NCBI GenBank assembly: GCA_964459465.1
Contig: CAYWLR010000015.1
Location: 1 to 64,000 of the forward strand
Length of the DNA stretch: 64,000 nucleotides
Direction of reading: 5' to 3'
Source: CALAMC01 sp964459465
Lineage (GTDB): Bacteria; Zixibacteria; MSB-5A5; GN15; PGXB01
The translations under genes and the position numbers were made by a program. The notes beneath the pieces are model-generated. The model made no database searches. It saw only the letters and a program-made list of their open reading frames with translations, and was not told where the DNA came from. Of the stretch, positions 59,496 to 64,000 are shown piece after piece. Numbering within the stretch: the stretch's first letter is position 1; every line of letters starts with the position of its first letter.

Positions 59496-60869
59496 TTGAG
59501 GTTTCTTAAAAGGAATATGTTAAACAATTATCTGCATAAGTGGTTCCCAAGAGGCAGTTTTGGGCATAATATTATTACCCTCGTGTCGGGCACCGGCCTG
59601 GCACAAGCCATAGGGATTGTCGCAACTCCAATCTTAACAAGGTTATTTACCCCGGTTGAATTCGGAATAGTTTCAATATATGTGTCTATCGTCGCAATTT
59701 TGACGATGATTATCTGTGGCCGTTATGAAATCGCAATTGTTTTGCCTGATAAAGAAGAAGACGCACAAAATCTGGTCGGGCTCTCGCTTCTGATAACGTT
59801 GATTTCCACTTTGATTGCCCTGCCAGTGGTATTCTTTGCAGGAAATAAAATAGTTACGTTTTTAAATATTAGTGAAATTTCACCCTACCTCTGGTATATA
59901 CCACTCTCGGTGGTCACCGTCGGAAGCTATCAAACCCTCAATTACTGGTCGACACGTAAAAAGAATTTTGGCCATATCGCCGCTGCGCTGGTCAGTCAAT
60001 CGGTTTTGACGCAGGCGACCCAAATCGGTGCCGGCATAATAATCTCCGGGAGCCCCGCCGGACTTATCTGGGGTCGCGTCGCGGGACAATTCGCGGCAAC
60101 ATTTGTAATTTTAAAGCAATTTATCAGGGACGATTTTAGAACATTTATTCGAAATGTAAAATTCGCCAATATACGCAGGCTCGCCCGAACATATTCCAGA
60201 TTCCCCAAATTCCTCATGTTATCGCATTCGATGAATGCCATCGCGCCGCAATTGCCCGTCTTTTTTATCGCAGGTTCGTCAACCGTTTTGCTGGGTTTAT
60301 TCGGCCTTGCCAATCGGCTTATGGCCATGCCACTATTGCTCATTTCGTCCTCTTTTTCACAAGTGTTTTACTCCGAAGCCGCCAGAGAACTCAACCAAAA
60401 CGGGGCCTGCCCGGTTATTTACAGGAAAACCTTAAAGCGATTGACTCTGTTGTCTCTTGCAATATTTATCCCTCTATTTCTTCTTAATGACAACATTTAT
60501 GTTTTGTTGCTGGGCAAAGAATGGATCGGCTTTGCCTCCATTATCAGAGCCTTGATTCCTTTATTCATGATACGATTCGTCGTAAACCCGCTAAGTGCCG
60601 TATTTATGGTCACGCGCCGCACTGACCTCGACCTGTATTTTCAAATCATATTCATCACTTTATCCATTACCTCGCTTTGGTTTGGCGGACAAATCGGCGG
60701 TGGAATTTACTATGTCTATTGCTATTCCGGCGGAATGTCGCTGGGATATTTATTGAATTTGGCCATTACACACAAATTGGCAAAAACAGGATATACAAAA
60801 AATGAAGGAAACTTTGAAGGAATGGTTCAAAGTCCCGCTTTATCTGGCCAGATCCAGAAAAGTGCGTAA
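59496..60869 (+). CDS. Oligosaccharide flippase (Wzx/MATE-like)
   Basis: The protein has about 12-14 hydrophobic segments in the arrangement of polysaccharide flippases: LVSGTGLAQAIGIVATPILT near the start, LTRLFTPVEFGIVSIYVSIV, and a late PLFLLNDNIYVLLLGKEW. It should move lipid-linked repeat units across the inner membrane. The start is uncertain: TTG at 59496 (457 residues) or ATG at 59517, whose AAGGA is too close for a normal ribosome site. The coding region is more AT-rich than upstream genes. It overlaps the acyltransferase gene by 68 bases. Confidence 0.9.
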   Translation: MRFLKRNMLNNYLHKWFPRGSFGHNIITLVSGTGLAQAIGIVATPILTRLFTPVEFGIVSIYVSIVAILTMIICGRYEIAIVLPDKEEDAQNLVGLSLLITLISTLIALPVVFFAGNKIVTFLNISEISPYLWYIPLSVVTVGSYQTLNYWSTRKKNFGHIAAALVSQSVLTQATQIGAGIIISGSPAGLIWGRVAGQFAATFVILKQFIRDDFRTFIRNVKFANIRRLARTYSRFPKFLMLSHSMNAIAPQLPVFFIAGSSTVLLGLFGLANRLMAMPLLLISSSFSQVFYSEAARELNQNGACPVIYRKTLKRLTLLSLAIFIPLFLLNDNIYVLLLGKEWIGFASIIRALIPLFMIRFVVNPLSAVFMVTRRTDLDLYFQIIFITLSITSLWFGGQIGGGIYYVYCYSGGMSLGYLLNLAITHKLAKTGYTKNEGNFEGMVQSPALSGQIQKSA

Positions 60870-61410
60870 CACGGCCGCGCCGATTTCTTTGCGGACACTT
60901 TTCTTTCAGAAAATAGTGGGGATAAACGCGGAAGCCTATTGGCCGACTCATTTTACAAGCGTCATTTCCAATCCGCGAAACATACTGATAGGTGTCGGCA
61001 CCGCACCAGGCCTTTCGCCCGGCTGTTACATCCAGGGCCTCGGAATAATTATTATAGGCAATTATACTATAATCGCTCCTAATGTCGGAATAATCAGCGC
61101 CAATCATTCCGTAAAAGATCATCGACAGCACATCAAGGGAAAAGTCGAAATCGGGAATTACTGCTGGTTGGGAATGAACGCGATTATACTACCAGATGTG
61201 ACTCTTGGGGATCACACCGTCGTGGCGGCCAATAGCGTCGTGACGAAATCTTACCCCGACGGCTATTGCATTATCGCCGGGTCACCTGCCCGAATTATAA
61301 AGACACTGAATCGGGAAGAAATCGTCAATTTCGAAAATGATAACAAATTCATCGGTTATATTCCCGTTAATAAATTCGAGCGCTTTCGGAAAAGGTATCT
61401 CAATGTCTGA
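60802..61410 (+). CDS. Left-handed beta-helix acyltransferase
   Basis: The C-terminal half has hexapeptide repeats: YTIIAPNVGIISANHS, GNYCWLGMNAIILPDVTLGD and HTVVAANSVVTKSYPDG, and ends CIIAGSPARIIKTL, the classical end of CysE/NodL/WbbJ-type O- or N-acetyltransferases. It probably acetylates a sugar in the polysaccharide, using acetyl-CoA. The start at 60802 lies within the flippase gene. It overlaps the next gene by 8 bases. Confidence 0.92.
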   Translation: MKETLKEWFKVPLYLARSRKVRNTAAPISLRTLFFQKIVGINAEAYWPTHFTSVISNPRNILIGVGTAPGLSPGCYIQGLGIIIIGNYTIIAPNVGIISANHSVKDHRQHIKGKVEIGNYCWLGMNAIILPDVTLGDHTVVAANSVVTKSYPDGYCIIAGSPARIIKTLNREEIVNFENDNKFIGYIPVNKFERFRKRYLNV

Positions 61411-62350
61411 ACTGAAAATCGTTTTCATTGGACAAGAACATGAAATGTCGCACCGGCTCCTGCAACATGCCCTTGATTATCATTCCGTTGTGGGGATAGT
61501 GACATCGGCCCTGAGAAAACAGGCAAGGAAAGCCCAACCCCGTAAATTGGCAAAGCTTCTCACGCGGATAATACGGCCCGGCCGGAAAACATTCCTGCAA
61601 ATCGCCCGCGAGCGCAATATTCCATATCTGTATTTGAACGGACGAAAACACGACGATTTGCTTTCGCTTTTAAAACGGGTCAAACCGGACTTGATGTGCG
61701 TCGTGTCGATGTCACAGATCTTGAAACCCGAAGCTTTCACGTTTCCTCCCCTCGGCACAATAAACGTCCACCCATCTTACCTGCCCGATTATAGAGGTCC
61801 CAATCCCTGGTTTTGGCAATACTATAATTTCGAAAAGGAAGGCGGCGTAACCATACACTACATAGATGAACATGCGGATACCGGCGATATTATCGCCAGA
61901 AAAAAATATTCCATAGAGCCGGGGGAATCATTCTCATCGGTTTATGCCAAAGCGACCAAACTTGCTCACGAAATGTTCGTGGATACTCTTAAGGATATCC
62001 TGGCTGGTAATGTCGTCAGAATTCGCCAGGTAAATCTTCCCTGCCCTCATATCGCGGACTTTGTCAAAACCGATGTTGACTATATCAAATGGAATGAATG
62101 GTCTATTGAAAGATGCTGGCACGTTCTTCGCGGGACCACGAGCTGGACTTCCGAAATCGAGCCCCCGCGGGGCTGGAAAGCCGGACTCGGATGGAAAATC
62201 GGTGAATATGTAATAATCAAAAATGACGATCCCCCAGGTGCGGTGTGCAGAGATAAGGACGGCTGGTATGTTGCACACTGCGACGGAAAAATCCGCCTGG
62301 CCGTGAATTACAGCCTTAGGTCCATTTTGAAAGTAATTGCATACAATTGA
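61403..62350 (+). CDS. Formyltransferase (methionyl-tRNA formyltransferase-like, sugar amine type)
   Basis: The protein has the folate-dependent formyltransferase motifs NVHPSYLPDYRGPNPWFWQY (Asn-His active site, HPS-LP-YRG) and HYIDEHADTGDII. The C-terminal part is longer than in a plain formyl domain. Together with the DegT aminotransferase nearby, the likely reaction is N-formylation of an amino sugar (as with VioF or WbkC), not initiator tRNA. The ATG at 61403 follows AAAGG. Note that tRNA formyltransferase also has HxSLLPxYRG; context favours the sugar role. Confidence 0.88.
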   Translation: MSELKIVFIGQEHEMSHRLLQHALDYHSVVGIVTSALRKQARKAQPRKLAKLLTRIIRPGRKTFLQIARERNIPYLYLNGRKHDDLLSLLKRVKPDLMCVVSMSQILKPEAFTFPPLGTINVHPSYLPDYRGPNPWFWQYYNFEKEGGVTIHYIDEHADTGDIIARKKYSIEPGESFSSVYAKATKLAHEMFVDTLKDILAGNVVRIRQVNLPCPHIADFVKTDVDYIKWNEWSIERCWHVLRGTTSWTSEIEPPRGWKAGLGWKIGEYVIIKNDDPPGAVCRDKDGWYVAHCDGKIRLAVNYSLRSILKVIAYN

Positions 62351-62356
62351 TTATTT

Positions 62357-63301
62357 ATGAGTGAATCAGCCACCATAGAAACCGGGTATCCAGTCAATAA
62401 CGTCTTTCAGAATGATTGGTACCTCGATGCCGTCGCCCCGAGTAAATGGTTCAGAGTCGAGGTTCGGACTGGAAATGAACTACTGGGCTGGATGCCGTAC
62501 TCGTTTATCAATCGATATCCAGGCTTTCGCATGATTCAAATGCCCCCCCTCGTTCAAACTTTGGGACCATGGATAAAGAATTCTGAGACGAAAATAACGA
62601 ATAGACTGGGCTACGAAAAGAAGATAATGACCGAACTAATCGATAAACTTCCGAAATTCGATTATTTCTGTCAGAGTTTCGATTATTCGATCACCAACTG
62701 GCTTCCCTTTTACTGGAAAGGATTCCGCCAGACAACGCGCTATACATATATCCTTAAAGACCTGTCCGATGTCGGGAATATTTTTGACGGTTTTTCATCA
62801 AAATTAAGGGGTCATATCAGGAAAGCGCAGAAAATTCTTGCGGTCAGAGATGATCTGGATGTCGATGTCCTGATTAATCTTGATAAAATGACATACCGCA
62901 GACAAAATGCCCGCTACCCATATTCAGAAGCCACTCTTAGAAGACTGGTTACTGCGGCTAAAAAACACGGGGCTGGCAAGCTGTTGTTTGCCGTCGATGC
63001 CAGTGAAAAGGTCCACGCCGCGGTTTTTTTGGTATGGGACTCAAGGTCAACCTACTACTTGGTCGGATGCACCAACACTGATTTCAAGGCAACCGATGGC
63101 GGGAGCCTTCTCTTGTGGGAATCAATAAAGTATGCTTCCACCCGATCAAAGCAATTTGACTTCGAAGGCTCTATGCTGGAACCGATTGAACAATATTTCA
63201 GATCTTTCGGAGCGGAGCCGGTCGCCTATCACCGGATAACTAAGACAAATTCCGCCATTCTAAAAGCCATAGACTTTGCCCGCGAGCTGATACAATGCTG
63301 A
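62357..63301 (+). CDS. FemAB/GNAT-like protein (Acetyltransf_6 group)
   Basis: The 314-residue protein has two GNAT-like halves as in FemAB/CelD-type proteins: an N-terminal VFQNDWYLDAVAPSKWFRVE, FDGFSSKLRGHIRKAQK in the middle, and LVGCTNTDFKATDGGSLLLW then DFEGSMLEPIEQYFRSFGAE near the end. The family adds amino acids or acyl groups to peptidoglycan or polysaccharide precursors. It starts 7 bases after the formyltransferase stop and overlaps the next start (TGCTGA with ATG at 63295). Confidence 0.87.
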   Translation: MSESATIETGYPVNNVFQNDWYLDAVAPSKWFRVEVRTGNELLGWMPYSFINRYPGFRMIQMPPLVQTLGPWIKNSETKITNRLGYEKKIMTELIDKLPKFDYFCQSFDYSITNWLPFYWKGFRQTTRYTYILKDLSDVGNIFDGFSSKLRGHIRKAQKILAVRDDLDVDVLINLDKMTYRRQNARYPYSEATLRRLVTAAKKHGAGKLLFAVDASEKVHAAVFLVWDSRSTYYLVGCTNTDFKATDGGSLLLWESIKYASTRSKQFDFEGSMLEPIEQYFRSFGAEPVAYHRITKTNSAILKAIDFARELIQC

Positions 63302-64000
63302 AAGTAACTATACCGGATAATTTCATTTTTGAGAGAACGTATATTCTCGATGTCATCCTCGGCGAATTTCTCGGCCTGGAATACGATATCCGAACCGACA
63401 GTACAATCGCCGATTGGGTAATGGAGATTGAAAACGGCCACCGCCTGATAATCGAGGACCATTTTTTCAATCATGTCAAACCGGCCGACAAGTACTATTC
63501 GCAAAAATATATCCCGGGCCACGTGAAATACGTCTGCAGTCGTTTTACAAGCGAGCCGAATATCCCCGTTATTTACGGCGGCGCGGAACCATCGGTGCGC
63601 CTGCTGACCATGACCGGCCATACGCCGTCGGAAAAAACGCTGGTCTGCACCATCGATATCTTCGCCGGAGCATTTTTTATGCTCTCGCGCTGGGAAGAAT
63701 ACGCCGTCAAAACCCGCGACCGGCACGACCGTTTCCCGGCAAACGAATCCCTGGCGGTCAAATTCGACTTCATCGACCGCCCGGTCGTCAATGAATACAC
63801 CGAGATGCTCTGGAATATGCTGGCCGAACTGGGGAACGGCCAAAAAAGAATAAAAAGGCATTTCGATTTGTATCTGACCCACGACATCGACCATATCTCA
63901 TCCTGGAATAATTCCGGCCAATTTCTTAAATCTTTGGGCGGCGATATCATCAAAAGAAAATCCCTGCTTCAAGCATTGTCCGACGCCGCGTATTTTTTGA
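63295..64000 (+). CDS. Polysaccharide deacetylase-like protein with DUF7033-type N-terminal domain (partial)
   Basis: The reading frame from ATG 63295 is open to the last base of the window (235 codons), so the gene continues beyond the end. The N-terminal part reads FERTYILDVILGEFLGLEYD, and IDIFAGAFFMLSRWEEYAV follows. KRHFDLYLTHDIDHISSWN then begins a NodB-type polysaccharide deacetylase domain, with the catalytic DID and His. This matches DUF7033-polysaccharide deacetylase proteins of FCB genomes. It overlaps the preceding gene and should be co-transcribed. Confidence 0.85.
   Translation, partial: MLKVTIPDNFIFERTYILDVILGEFLGLEYDIRTDSTIADWVMEIENGHRLIIEDHFFNHVKPADKYYSQKYIPGHVKYVCSRFTSEPNIPVIYGGAEPSVRLLTMTGHTPSEKTLVCTIDIFAGAFFMLSRWEEYAVKTRDRHDRFPANESLAVKFDFIDRPVVNEYTEMLWNMLAELGNGQKRIKRHFDLYLTHDIDHISSWNNSGQFLKSLGGDIIKRKSLLQALSDAAYFL

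Noticed and set aside
1..64000. tRNA, rRNA, CRISPR or prophage
   Set aside because: No cloverleaf with a GTTC-A/GAA arm, no rRNA-like sequence, no regularly spaced direct repeats and no phage structural genes were seen on either strand.

Overview
The window reads as one stretch of a bacterial chromosome from an uncultivated lineage of the FCB type, and a Zixibacteria-like genome would fit best. The reasons are two dockerin-type repeats on a secreted subtilisin-like protease, a DUF2723 membrane glycosyltransferase, a DUF4159/DUF4175/TPR operon, an OmpP1/FadL porin, SLBB-type polysaccharide export, a bacillithiol deacetylase and many small lipoproteins. Taxonomy is inferred from family content only. 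No rRNA, tRNA, CRISPR array, phage or complete insertion sequence was seen.

Layout. 1-1.9 kb: a Fic enzyme divergent from an HTH-DUF2087 regulator. 1.9-11 kb: a DUF2723 GT-C protein and the DUF4159-DUF4175-TPR operon, all on the minus strand. 11-17.8 kb: a PilZ protein with a long leader, a serine hydrolase, an RRM protein with a structured leader, a REP-type Y1 transposase (RAYT) set among palindromes, NfeD-SPFH, and a fused MEMO-AMMECR1 protein. 17.9-24.6 kb: an epimerase/membrane protein/class V aminotransferase operon, then a carbamoyltransferase module that includes a 59-residue DUF5989 gene. 24.6-32.1 kb: acetyltransferases, a YiiX-like peptidase, a second RRM gene with a matching leader, a CpeT homologue, a methyltransferase, and a five-gene thiol/redox operon (OsmC, DUF302, a DUF6132-like protein with an in-frame TGA, FmdB, thioredoxin). 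32.2-40.5 kb: a DUF255 protein and exopolysaccharide genes (polyprenyl glycosylphosphotransferase, PHP phosphoesterase, an aminotransferase-fold protein without its PLP lysine, SLBB exporter). 40.7-54.3 kb: greA, DinB, two adjacent genes each broken by one nonsense codon, two L,D-transpeptidases, a DUF4398 lipoprotein, bshB1, an esterase-like lipoprotein lacking its serine, a FadL-type porin, and a metzincin-like protein. 54.4-64 kb: a TPR lipoprotein and a surface-polysaccharide cluster (4,6-dehydratase, nucleotidyltransferase, DegT aminotransferase, Gfo/Idh oxidoreductase, flippase, acyltransferase, formyltransferase, FemAB-like protein, polysaccharide deacetylase running off the end).

How the parts work together. 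Both ends of the second half serve envelope glycans: 34-40 kb supplies an initiating transferase and export, and 55-64 kb supplies an activated amino-dideoxy sugar, its acylation or formylation, and a flippase. The carbamoyltransferase-SGNH module may add small decorations to such polymers. The most unusual signals are the candidate selenocysteine codon at 31186-31188, the paired hairpin leaders of the two RRM genes, the RAYT with its dispersed palindrome family, and the pseudo-aminotransferase.
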